DNA of 37,050 bases from Micromonospora sp. AMSO31t (GCF_008868175.1 NZ_WBKT01000049.1:1-37050), one strand, 5' to 3'; shown: positions 18,681 to 26,973, counted from the stretch's first letter. The notes: a model not told the origin generated them from the sequence alone. Made by a program: numbers and translations.

Positions 18681-20024
18681 TCACTCCTCCTTGTCGGGCA
18701 GGTCCTCCGAAGGGCGCCGGAGCTCGTCCGGCGCCTCGACGGGCGCCGGACGCAACGCTAGCGCCACCAGCGGCACCACCGCGATCGCCGCCAGCAGGGT
18801 CAGGGTCGGATAACCCACGCCCCGCATGACAAACCCGCTCGCCGCCGCCGCGCCCGCCCCGGCCAGCCCCATGACCAGGTCGGACAGGCCCTGCACGCCG
18901 GGCCGGTCGGCGGTGGGCACCGACTCCGACAGCAGGGTCGAGCCGGCCACCATGGTGCCCGACCAGCCCAGCCCGAGCAGGGCCAGGCCCACCGAGAGCA
19001 GCGGGGTGTGGTGCCCGGCGGTGCCGGCGACCGCGCAGGCGGCCAGCAGCAGGGCCACCCCGCCCAGGATCACCGGGCGCCGGCCCAGCCGGTCGGTGAG
19101 CCAGCCGACCAGCGGGGACAGCGCGTACATGCCGGCGATGTGCAGGCTGAGCACGATGCCGACCACCCGCAGCACGTCCGCGTCGGAGTGCGACTCGCCG
19201 AGGCGTACCGGGGTCATCGACATCACGGCGACCATCACGAGGTGGCCCACGGCCACGGCGGCGATGCCGAGGCGGGCGGCGGGCCGCCCGCGTACCGTGC
19301 GCCAGGCCGCGACCATGCCCGCGCGGCGCCGGGCGGTCCCACCCGGCGCCGCGACCGGGTCGGCCGGGGTCTCGGCCGCCGCCAGCCGGCGCGCGGTGAG
19401 CAGCGGGTCCGGCCGGAGCAGCACCGCCAGCACGACGGCGGCCAGCACGAACGCGACGGCGCTGAAGGCGAACGGGCCGGCCAGCGCCGGCAGGCCCCAA
19501 CCGCGGGTGGTGGCGTCGGCGAGCGCGGCGAAGTTCGGCGCGGCCACCGCGCCGATGGTGGTGGCCCAGACGACCAGCGAGAGCTGGCGCCCCCGGCGCG
19601 CCGGCTCGGCCAGGTCCACGGCCGTGTAGCGGGCCTGGAGGTTGGCCGCGGTCCCACCGCCGAAGAGCAGCATGCCGACGAAGAGCAGCGGCACCAGGTC
19701 GACCACGGTCGCGACCACCACCAGCACGCCACCGACCGCCCCGACCAGGTACGCGGTGACCAGCCCCGGCCGCCGCCCGCGCGCCGCCATGATCCGGGTG
19801 ACCGGCACGGCGAGCAGCGCGGCGCCGACCACCCCGGCGCTCTGCGCCACCCCGGCCAGGGCGGTGCCGGCGACCCGGGCGGCCAGCAGCGCGCCGACCG
19901 AGATGCCGATGGTGACGCCGATGCCGCCGATGATCTGGGTGAGGACGAGCAGCCGGACGGTGCGTCGCTGGATCGGGGCGACGTCGAGCCGGCTCGGGAC
20001 CGGCGTGGTCAGGTCGGTGGCCAT
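18681..20024 (-). CDS. MFS transporter
   Basis: A 447-aa integral membrane protein with about 12 hydrophobic segments in two halves separated by a charged cytoplasmic loop (about residues 200-240). The second-half loop GWLTDRLGRRPVILGG is the conserved MFS A-like motif. LLFGGGTAANLQARYTAVDL and TIGAVAAPNF are typical of drug-efflux-like or uncharacterised MFS members. The substrate cannot be told from sequence. ATG start at 20024, with AGGAG upstream. It is followed 3 nt later by the DUF3046 gene. Confidence 0.9.
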   Translation of the reverse strand: MATDLTTPVPSRLDVAPIQRRTVRLLVLTQIIGGIGVTIGISVGALLAARVAGTALAGVAQSAGVVGAALLAVPVTRIMAARGRRPGLVTAYLVGAVGGVLVVVATVVDLVPLLFVGMLLFGGGTAANLQARYTAVDLAEPARRGRQLSLVVWATTIGAVAAPNFAALADATTRGWGLPALAGPFAFSAVAFVLAAVVLAVLLRPDPLLTARRLAAAETPADPVAAPGGTARRRAGMVAAWRTVRGRPAARLGIAAVAVGHLVMVAVMSMTPVRLGESHSDADVLRVVGIVLSLHIAGMYALSPLVGWLTDRLGRRPVILGGVALLLAACAVAGTAGHHTPLLSVGLALLGLGWSGTMVAGSTLLSESVPTADRPGVQGLSDLVMGLAGAGAAAASGFVMRGVGYPTLTLLAAIAVVPLVALALRPAPVEAPDELRRPSEDLPDKEE

Positions 20025-20060
20025 GGCGGATGCTCCTGGGAGTAAGGGGTGACCCATCCT

Positions 20061-20083
20061 CCCGCACCCGACCCGGCTGCGGG
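20061..20083 (-). terminator. Weak hairpin after the acyl-CoA dehydrogenase gene
   Basis: CCCGCA (20061-20066) pairs with TGCGGG (20078-20083) around an 11-nt loop, 13 nt beyond the stop of the upstream minus-strand gene. Confidence 0.4.
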
Positions 20084-20095
20084 CACCCGGTTTCG

Positions 20096-21238
20096 CTAGA
20101 GGCCGAGCCCCCGGCCGATGATCTCCTTCATGATCTCGGTGGTGCCGCCGTAGATGGTCTGCACCCGGCTGTCCAGCCAGGCCTTCGCCACCGGGTACTC
20201 CAGCATGAAGCCGTAGCCGCCGTGCAACTGGACGCAGCGGTCGGCGACCCGGTTCTGCAGCTCGGTGGTCCACCACTTGGCCTTCGCCGCGTCGGTCACC
20301 GACAGCCGGCCGGCGTTGTACTCGGCCACGCAGTGGTTGACGAACGTCCGCGCGATGGTGACCTCGGTGTCCAGCTCGGCCAGGAGGAACCGGTTGTGCT
20401 GGAACCGCCCGATCGGCCGGCCGAACGCCTCCCGGGAGCGGGCGTAGTCGAGGGTGAGCGCGAGCAGCTTCTCCGCGGCGGCCACCGCGGCGACCGCGAT
20501 GCTCAGCCGCTCCCGGGGCAGGTTGGCCATCAGGTGGTAGAAGCCGTGGTTCTCCGTGCCGATCAGGTTCTCGGCCGGCACCCGGCAGTCGTCGAAGAAC
20601 AGCTCGGCCGTGTCGTTGGCCTTCAGGCCGACCTTGGCCAGCCGCCGGCCCCGGGCGAAGCCGGGCGTGCCGGTCTCCACCACGATCAGGCTCACCCCGT
20701 GCGCGCCCTGGTCGGCGGCGGTCTTGGCGACCACCACCACGAGGTCGGCCAGCTCACCGTTGGTGATGAACGTCTTCTGCCCGTTGAGCACCCAGCTGTC
20801 GCCGTCGCGGACCGCGCTCGTGCGGATGCCCGCCAGGTCGCTGCCCGCGCCCGGCTCGCTCATCGCGATGGCGGTGACCAGGTCGCCGGAGCAGAAGCCC
20901 GGGAGCCAGCGCTTGCGCTGGTCGTCGGTGGTCAGCTCGGTCAGGTACGGGCCCACCACGTCGTTGTGCAGCCCGAAGCCCAGCCCGGTGCAGCCGGCCT
21001 CGATGATCTCCTCGTCGAGCACCGCGTTGAACCGGAAGTCGCGCTGCCCGCCGCCGCCGTGCTCGGGGTCCACGTCCATGCCGAGCAGCCCGGCCGCGCC
21101 CGCCCTCCGCCACACCTCCCGGTCGACGATCCCGTCGGCCTCCCAGCGCTCGTGGTGCGGCACGGCCTCGCGGGCGAGGAACTGCCGGCACAGGTCCCGG
21201 AACTCCTGGTGGACGGGCTCGTAGAGATGCTGCTCCAT
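20096..21238 (-). CDS. Acyl-CoA dehydrogenase
   Basis: FAD-dependent acyl-CoA dehydrogenase, 380 aa, cytoplasmic. AMSEPGAGSDLAGI and the WVLNGQKTFITNG segment form the FAD and acyl-CoA site. The C-terminus reads QLHGGYGFMLEYPVAKAW and QTIYGGTTEIMKEIIGR. The position of the Glu in the MCAD/SCAD-type YEGT motif is Gly here (YGGT). The Glu in LPRERLSIA lies where the LCAD/isovaleryl-CoA dehydrogenase catalytic base sits, so this is probably an LCAD/IVD-type enzyme. The start at ATG 21238 (MEQHLYEPVHQEF) is preferred over an upstream extension. The exact acyl substrate is unknown. Confidence 0.92.
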   Translation of the reverse strand: MEQHLYEPVHQEFRDLCRQFLAREAVPHHERWEADGIVDREVWRRAGAAGLLGMDVDPEHGGGGQRDFRFNAVLDEEIIEAGCTGLGFGLHNDVVGPYLTELTTDDQRKRWLPGFCSGDLVTAIAMSEPGAGSDLAGIRTSAVRDGDSWVLNGQKTFITNGELADLVVVVAKTAADQGAHGVSLIVVETGTPGFARGRRLAKVGLKANDTAELFFDDCRVPAENLIGTENHGFYHLMANLPRERLSIAVAAVAAAEKLLALTLDYARSREAFGRPIGRFQHNRFLLAELDTEVTIARTFVNHCVAEYNAGRLSVTDAAKAKWWTTELQNRVADRCVQLHGGYGFMLEYPVAKAWLDSRVQTIYGGTTEIMKEIIGRGLGL

Positions 21239-21288
21239 GGCGGCCAGTCTGGCACCGCCGACCCCCGCTGCCCAGAGGTGATCCGCGC

Positions 21289-22005
21289 TCAGCTCCACCA
21301 GGTGGCGTCGGTGACCGGGACGAAGCCGAGCGATTCGTAGAGCGGGCGGCCGGCGCGCGCGGCGGTGAGCGTCATCGGCACCTCGCCGAGCCGGCCGAGG
21401 ACGCCGTGCAGCAGGGCCCGCCCCACGCCCCGGGAGCGGTGTTCCGGCAGGCTGGTCATCCAGTAGAGACCGACGCCCTCGTCCCGGACGGTCAGGCAGG
21501 CGCCGGCGGGCGCGCCGCCCGAGTGGACCAGGAAGAACCGCACCTCGGGGCGGTCCAGCAGGGCGGCCGGGAACGCCTCGCCCGGGCGGCGCGGCTGAAG
21601 CGGCTCCAGGGGGAAGCCCCGCACCACCACGTCCTCGGCGGTGTCGAGCTGGTCGGGGCGCTCGACCGGGGTCACCGGCAGGGACGGGTCGGGCGGCGAC
21701 GCCGGGCGGCGGACCAGCACCGGCAGGCTGCGCGGGGTGAGGCCGAGGTCGGTGAGGTCCACCGAACCGTACTGGTCCTCGACGGTGACCGGGCCGACCC
21801 GCCGGCGGACCAGGTCGGCCAACGCGGCCCGGTCGTCGGGGGCCGGGTCCGGGGCGCGCAGCAGGATCCGCAGCCCGGTGCGGTCGTCGCCGGTCACCGC
21901 GAGGAAGCCGGGCCGGCGCACCAGCCCGTGACCTCGGGCCTCGGCGAGGGCCGTCCAGAGCGCGGCGGCGTTGCGCACGGACAAATCAAGATCAGCGACG
22001 GTCAT
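21289..22005 (-). CDS. GNAT family N-acetyltransferase
   Basis: A 238-aa protein with a divergent N-terminal GNAT-like half and a recognisable C-terminal GNAT domain. Motif A reads LPEHRSRGVGRALLHGVLGR (R-x-x-G-x-G/A type), followed by PLYESLGFVPVTD. The substrate is unknown. ATG start at 22005. There is no Shine-Dalgarno, but a TAGCGT -10-like hexamer ends 7 nt upstream, suggesting a leaderless mRNA. It is divergent from the PCD-glyoxalase gene across 94 nt. Confidence 0.85.
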   Translation of the reverse strand: MTVADLDLSVRNAAALWTALAEARGHGLVRRPGFLAVTGDDRTGLRILLRAPDPAPDDRAALADLVRRRVGPVTVEDQYGSVDLTDLGLTPRSLPVLVRRPASPPDPSLPVTPVERPDQLDTAEDVVVRGFPLEPLQPRRPGEAFPAALLDRPEVRFFLVHSGGAPAGACLTVRDEGVGLYWMTSLPEHRSRGVGRALLHGVLGRLGEVPMTLTAARAGRPLYESLGFVPVTDATWWS

Positions 22006-22012
22006 GGCGCCG

Positions 22013-22018
22013 ACGCTA
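22013..22018 (-). promoter_or_regulatory. -10 element for a leaderless GNAT transcript
   Basis: TAGCGT on the minus strand lies 7 nt before the ATG at 22005, the same hexamer as in the recA promoter. No clear -35. Confidence 0.4.
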
Positions 22019-22099
22019 CGGCCCGCGCCGTCCGCCGCGCAGGTCCATTCCGGCGCCGCGGAACTGGTCCAGCAGCCCGGGGTACGCCAGCATGGCGGG

Positions 22100-22753
22100 A
22101 TGAGCACGCTGACCGGAGCACAGATCGCCGACGCCGCCCTGGACGGGTGGACCTTCCTGCTCGGCGCCCTGCAGACCCGCATCCGTACGCCGAACTTCGC
22201 CGCCGGACTGTCGCTGGTGGACGCCATCGGCGCCGAGGCCGAGCGGCGGGACCACCATCCCGACCTGGACCTGCGCTACACCCACGTCGACGTGCGGCTC
22301 TGGTCGCACGACGCGCGCGGGGTCACCGACCGCGACGTCCGGCTGGCCCGGGCCATCTCCGCGCTCGCGGCCGAGGCCGGCCTGTCGCCGGCGCACACCG
22401 GCGTGTCCCGGCTCGAACTCGCCCTGGACAGCCCCGACTTCGCGGCCGTGCTGCCGTTCTGGCGGGCGGTGCTGGCCGGGGAGCACCTGGCCGGGCCCGG
22501 GTTCGGTGACGAGGTGCGCGATCCGGCCGGCGCGCTGCCCACCGTGTGGTTCCAGGAGTCCGGCCGCGACGAGCCCCGCCAGCGCTGGCACCCCGACGTG
22601 TGGGTGGACCCGGCGGAGGTGAAGCAGCGCATGGAGGCCGCGCTCGCCGCCGGCGGGACGCTGGTGAGCGACGAGGCGGCACCGCACTTCTGGGTGCTCG
22701 CCGACGCCGACGGCAACCGGGTCTGCCTCTGCACCTGGCAGGGGCGCGACTAG
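22100..22753 (+). CDS. PCD-like / glyoxalase-like fusion protein
   Basis: A 217-aa two-domain protein. The N-terminal ~100 residues match pterin-4a-carbinolamine dehydratase: LDGWTFLLG, then AERRDHHPDLDLRYTHVDVR and LWSHDARGVTDRD, with the histidines of the active site kept. The C-terminal ~110 residues (RLELALDSPDFAAVLPFWRA to PHFWVLADADGNRVCLCTWQ) form a VOC/glyoxalase-like domain. Whether it is a true dehydratase is uncertain, because such fusions are widespread in actinobacteria without known pterin hydroxylase partners. The ATG 22100 start has only a weak GCGGG before it. Its stop overlaps the convergent udgX stop. Confidence 0.85.
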   Translation: MSTLTGAQIADAALDGWTFLLGALQTRIRTPNFAAGLSLVDAIGAEAERRDHHPDLDLRYTHVDVRLWSHDARGVTDRDVRLARAISALAAEAGLSPAHTGVSRLELALDSPDFAAVLPFWRAVLAGEHLAGPGFGDEVRDPAGALPTVWFQESGRDEPRQRWHPDVWVDPAEVKQRMEAALAAGGTLVSDEAAPHFWVLADADGNRVCLCTWQGRD

Positions 22754-23448
22754 CGCAGCGCGCGGGCGGCCACCTTCAGGTCCTTGACGAGCCCGTCGTA
22801 CGCGACGTCCTGGTTGTCGGCGCGCAGCACCGCGGAGGGGTGGATGGTGGCCAGCAGCCGGGCCTCCGGGGCGTCGGCGACCGTGCCGGCGCTGTCCACC
22901 GGGACCCGGGCGAAGTCCTCCGGGTGCTGGGCGGCGGCCGGCCAGGGTAGCAGCTCGCCGCGCTGCTTCGTGACGCGGAAGGTCGGGCCGAGGAGGGCCT
23001 TGGCGGCGGTGGCGCCGAGCACCACCACGATCTCCGGGTGCAGCCGCGCGAACTCGGCGACCAGCCAGGGCCGGCAGGCGGTGATGTGGACCCGGTCGGG
23101 CGTCTGGTGGATCCGCCGCTTGCCGCGCAGTTCGAAGCGGAAGTGCTTGACGGCGTTCGTGAGGTAGATGTGGCCGGGGTCGATGCCGGCGTCGTCCACG
23201 GCCTTGCGCAGCAGCCGGCCGGCCGGGCCGACGAACGGCAGCCCCTTCTGGTCCTCCATGTCGCCGGGCTGCTCCCCGACGAGGACCACCCGGGCGCTCT
23301 CGTCGCCGCGGCCGAACACCGTCTGCGAGGCGTCCCGGTAGAGCTCACAGCCCCGGCAGCCGGTCGCGGCGGCGCGCAGCTCGTCAATGGTGTCCGCCTG
23401 CGGCGGGATGAACTCCTGGGCTCCGGGAGCGTTCTCGGTCTCGGCCAT
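22750..23448 (-). CDS. udgX: Uracil-DNA glycosylase, UdgX type
   Basis: A 232-aa family 4-related uracil-DNA glycosylase. GEQPGDMEDQKGLPFVGPAG is the uracil-binding motif 1 region, and TIHPSAVLR is motif 2. The insertion GKRRIHQTP (His114) is the UdgX signature R-loop. In M. smegmatis UdgX the equivalent His (His109) forms a covalent link to DNA after uracil excision. Cys31, Cys34 and Cys125 would ligate the Fe-S cluster, with His102 where family 4 enzymes have a third Cys. The start is ATG 23448; an AT-rich TATATA lies 8 nt upstream. The stop codons of this gene and the convergent fusion gene overlap at CTAG (22750-22753). Confidence 0.93.
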   Translation of the reverse strand: MAETENAPGAQEFIPPQADTIDELRAAATGCRGCELYRDASQTVFGRGDESARVVLVGEQPGDMEDQKGLPFVGPAGRLLRKAVDDAGIDPGHIYLTNAVKHFRFELRGKRRIHQTPDRVHITACRPWLVAEFARLHPEIVVVLGATAAKALLGPTFRVTKQRGELLPWPAAAQHPEDFARVPVDSAGTVADAPEARLLATIHPSAVLRADNQDVAYDGLVKDLKVAARALR

Positions 23449-23495
23449 GCCAGCTTTATATACCGGTTTCGGCACCGACGCCGGATGCGCCCGCG

Positions 23496-23615
23496 TCAGT
23501 ATCCGGAGCCGCCGCCACCGCCGCGCGAGGCCAGCGCGATCGCGATGATCACCAGAATGATCACGACCGCCGCCACGCCGATCCAGAGACCGGTCCGGGA
23601 TCCGTTCGAAGCCAT
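23496..23615 (-). CDS. Small single-pass membrane peptide
   Basis: A 39-aa ORF: MASNGSRTGLWIGVAAVVII, a continuing hydrophobic stretch LVIIAIALA, then a charged, Gly-rich end SRGGGGGSGY. It has one predicted transmembrane helix (about residues 10-29). GGGAGGTG lies at proper distance upstream of ATG 23615. It lies between the MocR gene and udgX on the same strand. Function unknown. The good ribosome site and a coherent membrane segment support it as a real gene. Confidence 0.7.
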   Translation of the reverse strand: MASNGSRTGLWIGVAAVVIILVIIAIALASRGGGGGSGY

Positions 23616-23668
23616 GACACGCACCTCCCGGCCGCGGTTACCCGCGGGCCGCCGGCCCATGCCGCGGC

Positions 23669-25006
23669 TCAGGTGGTGAAGCCGGCGGGCGCCGGCCGGA
23701 CGGCGCGGGCCACCGCGTCGGCGAGCGGGCCGAGGTCGGCCTCGTCGAGCCGGCTGACGGTGATCCGCACGCCGGGCGCGGCGGCGATCCGGTTCAGCGC
23801 GCCAGGGGCCACCGACCAGCCGGCGTCCCGCAGGGCGGTGACCGCGACCGTCTCGTCGGGCACCGGCACCCAGACGTTGATGCCGGTCCGCCCGTGGGCG
23901 GCCAGCCCCCGCGCCGCGAGGGCGCCGACCAAACCGTCGCGCCGCCGCTCGTAGCTCTCCGCCGCGCGGCCCACCAGGCCGGCGGTGGCCGGGTCGCGCC
24001 AGAGCGCCAGGACCAGGCGTTGCAGCACGGTGGAGACCCAGCCGGCGCCGACCCGGGCCCGGCCGGCCACCCGGGCCACGGTGGCCTCGTCGCCGGCGAG
24101 CACCGCGAGCCGCAGGTCGGGGCCGTAGGGCTTGCTCACCGACCGGACGAAGGCCCACGCCGGGGTCGCCCCGGCGAGCGGGTGCAGGGGTACGCGGGCC
24201 AGCTCGGCGGCGTGGTCGTCCTCGATCAGCAGCAGGTCGGGGCGGCCGGCGAGGAGCGTACGCAGCTCGGCGGCCCGGTCCGCGGAGACGGCGGCGCCGG
24301 TGGGGTTCTGGGCCCGGCTCGTGACGATCAGGGCGCGGGCGCCGGCGGCCAGCGCGGCGCCGACCCCCGGCGCGGTCGGGCCCTCGTCGTCCACCGGCAC
24401 CCCGACGGGGCGCAGTCCGAGGGCCGCGAGCAGGTCGAGCAGGTTGGCCCAGCCGGGGTCCTCGACGGCGACCGCGTCGCCGGGGCGCAGGTGGGCGGCG
24501 AGCAGGCGTTCGATGCCGTCGAGCGCGCCACCGGTCACGGTGATCTCGTCGGCCGGCACGCCGTCGGCGGTGAGCCGGTCGCGGGCCGCGGCGGCCAGCT
24601 CGGGCAGAACGGCCCTCTCCGCGTAGCCGGCAGGGGTCCGGAACTCGGCCGCGAGCGCGGCCAGGTGCGGGCCGAGCGGCGGCAGCAGCCGGCTGTCCGG
24701 GTTGCCGGCCGAGAGGTTGCGCGTGCCGGGCAGCGGCGGCGGCATGAGCGCGGAGCGGCGGCTGGCCACCGGCGGGCGGGGGCGGACCCGGGTGCCGTGC
24801 CGGCCGGCGGTGACGACGAGGCCCCGCTGGCGCAGTTCCTGGTACGCCTTCGCGACGGTGGCCGGGCTCACGGCCAGCGCGGTGGCGAGGGCGCGGACGG
24901 CGGGCAGGGCGTCGCCCGGTGCGAGGTCGCCGGCGCGGATGCCGGTTTCCACGCTCGCCGAAATCGCCGCCGAGGAGGAGCCACTGATCTGATAACGTGC
25001 TGCCAC
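23669..25006 (-). CDS. MocR-type regulator (GntR HTH + aminotransferase-like)
   Basis: A 445-aa transcription factor. The N-terminal GntR winged helix (about residues 10-75) contains PGDALPAVRALATALAVSPA and TVAKAYQELRQRGLV. A class I aminotransferase-like domain follows, with the PLP-lysine motif SVSKPYGPDLRLA and AQNPTGAAVS. Some family members (PdxR, GabR) sense PLP or its adducts. GTG start at 25006; a TACAAT hexamer lies 9 nt upstream, so the leader would be very short. It is divergent, 38 nt away, from a PNPOx-GNAT fusion that it probably regulates. Confidence 0.9.
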   Translation of the reverse strand: MAARYQISGSSSAAISASVETGIRAGDLAPGDALPAVRALATALAVSPATVAKAYQELRQRGLVVTAGRHGTRVRPRPPVASRRSALMPPPLPGTRNLSAGNPDSRLLPPLGPHLAALAAEFRTPAGYAERAVLPELAAAARDRLTADGVPADEITVTGGALDGIERLLAAHLRPGDAVAVEDPGWANLLDLLAALGLRPVGVPVDDEGPTAPGVGAALAAGARALIVTSRAQNPTGAAVSADRAAELRTLLAGRPDLLLIEDDHAAELARVPLHPLAGATPAWAFVRSVSKPYGPDLRLAVLAGDEATVARVAGRARVGAGWVSTVLQRLVLALWRDPATAGLVGRAAESYERRRDGLVGALAARGLAAHGRTGINVWVPVPDETVAVTALRDAGWSVAPGALNRIAAAPGVRITVSRLDEADLGPLADAVARAVRPAPAGFTT

Positions 25007-25044
25007 AGTTCCGAGATTGTACTAGAACGAAGGTGGGATGTCGC
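25007..25044. promoter_or_regulatory. Divergent MocR / PNPOx-GNAT promoter region
   Basis: A 38-nt AT-richer spacer between the two starts. The minus strand has TACAAT (25021-25016) as a -10 for MocR. The plus strand has GAAGGTGGG as the ribosome site of the fusion gene. A GTTC-N14-GAAC inverted pair (25008-25011 / 25026-25029) brackets the -10 and might be part of the MocR operator. Confidence 0.45.
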
Positions 25045-26292
25045 ATGTACCCCCCGACCGAGCGGACCACCGCCACCCGCATGCGGGCCCGGATGAGCTA
25101 TGACGAAGCCGCCGCGCACGCCGTGCTGGACGAGGCGTACCACTGCGCGCTCGGGTTCACCGTGGACGGCGAGCCGCGCGTCCTGCCCACCCTGCACGTG
25201 CGGATCGGCGACACCCTGTACCTGCACGGCTCCACCGGGAGCCGGCCGCTGCTCGCTGCCCGCGACGACGCCGGCCTGCCCGTCTGTGTCGCGGTCACGC
25301 TGCTCGACGGGCTCGTCTTCGCCCGGTCCCAGTTCAACCACAGCGCCAACTACCGGTCGCTGGTGGCACACGGCACCGCCCGCCTGGTGACCGACGAGCG
25401 GGAGAAGCTCGACGTGCTCACCGCGCTGGTGGAGAAGGTGGCCGCCGGACGCAGCACGGACAGCCGCCCGCCGAGCCGGCGCGAGCTGGCCGAGACCGCC
25501 GTGCTGGCGCTGCCGCTGCGCGAGGTGTCGGTCCGCGCCCGGGCCGCCGGGGCCGGCGACGATCCCGCCGACCTGCACCTGCCGCACTGGGCGGGGGTGG
25601 TGCCGCTGCGGCTCACCGCGGGCGTGCCGGAGCCGGCCGCCGGGGTCACCGCGCCCGTGCCGGCGTACCTGCGGCCGGCCCCGTCGCCCTGGCTGGAGCC
25701 GGTGGTGCTGCGCGGCGAGCACGTCGTGCTGGAACCCCTCGACGAGTCCCACGCCGAGGAGCTGTACGCCGCCCTCGACGACGAGGAGGTCTGGCGCCAC
25801 GTCGGCAGCCCGCGCCCGGGCGGCGCCGAGGAGATGGCCGGCCAGATCCGGTCCGCGCTCGACGCCCACCGGCGCGGCGTGCGGATGCCCTGGGTGCAGC
25901 GCTGCGCGGTGACCGGGGCCGTGGTGGGCACCACCTCCTACTACCAGCCCGACGCGGAGCTGCGGACCGTCGAGATCGGCTACACGCAGCTCGGCCGGCC
26001 CTGGTGGCGCACCGGGATCAACACCGAGGCCAAGCTGCTGCTGCTCACCCGGGCCTTCGAGGAACTCGACGCCGTCCGGGTCACCTGGCAGACCAGCTCG
26101 CTCAACGAGCGCTCGCAGCGGGCCATCGAACGGCTCGGCGCCGTCCGGGAGGGGACGCTGCGGGCCAACCGGCGGCGCGCCGACGGCACCTGGCGGGAGT
26201 CGGCGCTCTACTCGATGCTCGCCTCGGAGTGGCCAAACGCACAGGCCACGCTGCGGGAACGGCTTCGCTCGGCGACACCCGTGGCGTCATGA
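25045..26292 (+). CDS. PNPOx-like / GNAT fusion protein
   Basis: A 415-aa two-domain protein. The N-terminal half (about 1-190: RARMSYDEAAAHAVLDEAYH, GEPRVLPTLHVRIGDTLYLH, FNHSANYRSLVAHG) is a pyridoxamine-phosphate-oxidase-like flavin-binding split barrel. The C-terminal half (about 215-400: EHVVLEPLDESHAEELYAAL, TVEIGYTQLGRPWWRTGINT, SSLNERSQRAIERLGAVREG) is a RimJ/RimL-type GNAT. The same architecture is known in other actinobacteria, with unknown substrates. ATG start at 25045, with GAAGGTGGG 8 nt upstream. It is divergent from a MocR gene and coupled to the downstream exporter by an ATGA overlap. Confidence 0.9.
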   Translation: MYPPTERTTATRMRARMSYDEAAAHAVLDEAYHCALGFTVDGEPRVLPTLHVRIGDTLYLHGSTGSRPLLAARDDAGLPVCVAVTLLDGLVFARSQFNHSANYRSLVAHGTARLVTDEREKLDVLTALVEKVAAGRSTDSRPPSRRELAETAVLALPLREVSVRARAAGAGDDPADLHLPHWAGVVPLRLTAGVPEPAAGVTAPVPAYLRPAPSPWLEPVVLRGEHVVLEPLDESHAEELYAALDDEEVWRHVGSPRPGGAEEMAGQIRSALDAHRRGVRMPWVQRCAVTGAVVGTTSYYQPDAELRTVEIGYTQLGRPWWRTGINTEAKLLLLTRAFEELDAVRVTWQTSSLNERSQRAIERLGAVREGTLRANRRRADGTWRESALYSMLASEWPNAQATLRERLRSATPVAS

Positions 26293-26957
26293 TGACCGGC
26301 GTGCTGGGGATCACCGACATCGGGACGTACGTGCTGGGCACCGTGGCCATCGTGCTGCTGCCCGGGCCGAACTCGCTCTTCGTGCTGTCCACGGCGGCGC
26401 GGCGCGGGGTGGCGGCCGGCTACCGGGCCGCCGGGGGCGTGTTCGTCGGCGACTCGGTGCTGATGATCCTCTCCGCCGCCGGGGTGGCGTCGCTGCTCAA
26501 GGCGTACCCGGCACTCTTCCTGGTGATCAAGTACGCGGGCGCCGCGTACCTCGGGTGGCTGGGGTTGACCATGCTGCGCGGCGCCTGGCGGCGCTGGCGC
26601 GACCGCAACGACCCCACCACGCCGCGGCTCATCGACGCGGCGGAACCCGCGGCGGTGCGCGACCCGTTCCGGCGGGCGCTGGTGATCAGCCTGCTCAACC
26701 CGAAGGCGATCCTCTTCTTCATCTCGTTCTTCATCCAGTTCGTCGACCCCGGCTACGCCTGGCCGGCGCTGTCGTTCCTGCTGCTCGGGCTGATCGCGCA
26801 GGTGACCAGCGCGCTCTACCTGACCGCGCTGATCCTCACCGGCACCTTCCTGGCCGCCCAGTTCCACCGCCGGCGGCGGCTCGCCGCGACCGGCACCACG
26901 GCCATCGCCGTGCTCTTCCTCGGCTTCAGCCTCAAGCTCGCCACCGCCTCGGTCTGA
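26289..26957 (+). CDS. leuE: LeuE-type LysE family exporter
   Basis: A 222-aa membrane protein with about six transmembrane helices. It contains IVLLPGPNSLFVLSTAARRG, YRAAGGVFVGDSVLMILSAA, VISLLNPKAILFFISFFIQF and a C-terminal LFLGFSLKLAT, aligning closely with E. coli LeuE as I recall it. It probably exports leucine or related neutral amino acids; the substrate is not provable from sequence. ATG 26289 overlaps the preceding stop as ATGA, so it is co-translated with the PNPOx-GNAT gene. It converges on the Spo0M gene with a 16-nt gap. Confidence 0.88.
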   Translation: MMTGVLGITDIGTYVLGTVAIVLLPGPNSLFVLSTAARRGVAAGYRAAGGVFVGDSVLMILSAAGVASLLKAYPALFLVIKYAGAAYLGWLGLTMLRGAWRRWRDRNDPTTPRLIDAAEPAAVRDPFRRALVISLLNPKAILFFISFFIQFVDPGYAWPALSFLLLGLIAQVTSALYLTALILTGTFLAAQFHRRRRLAATGTTAIAVLFLGFSLKLATASV

Positions 26958-26973
26958 GGACGGCGCGCCGGCG

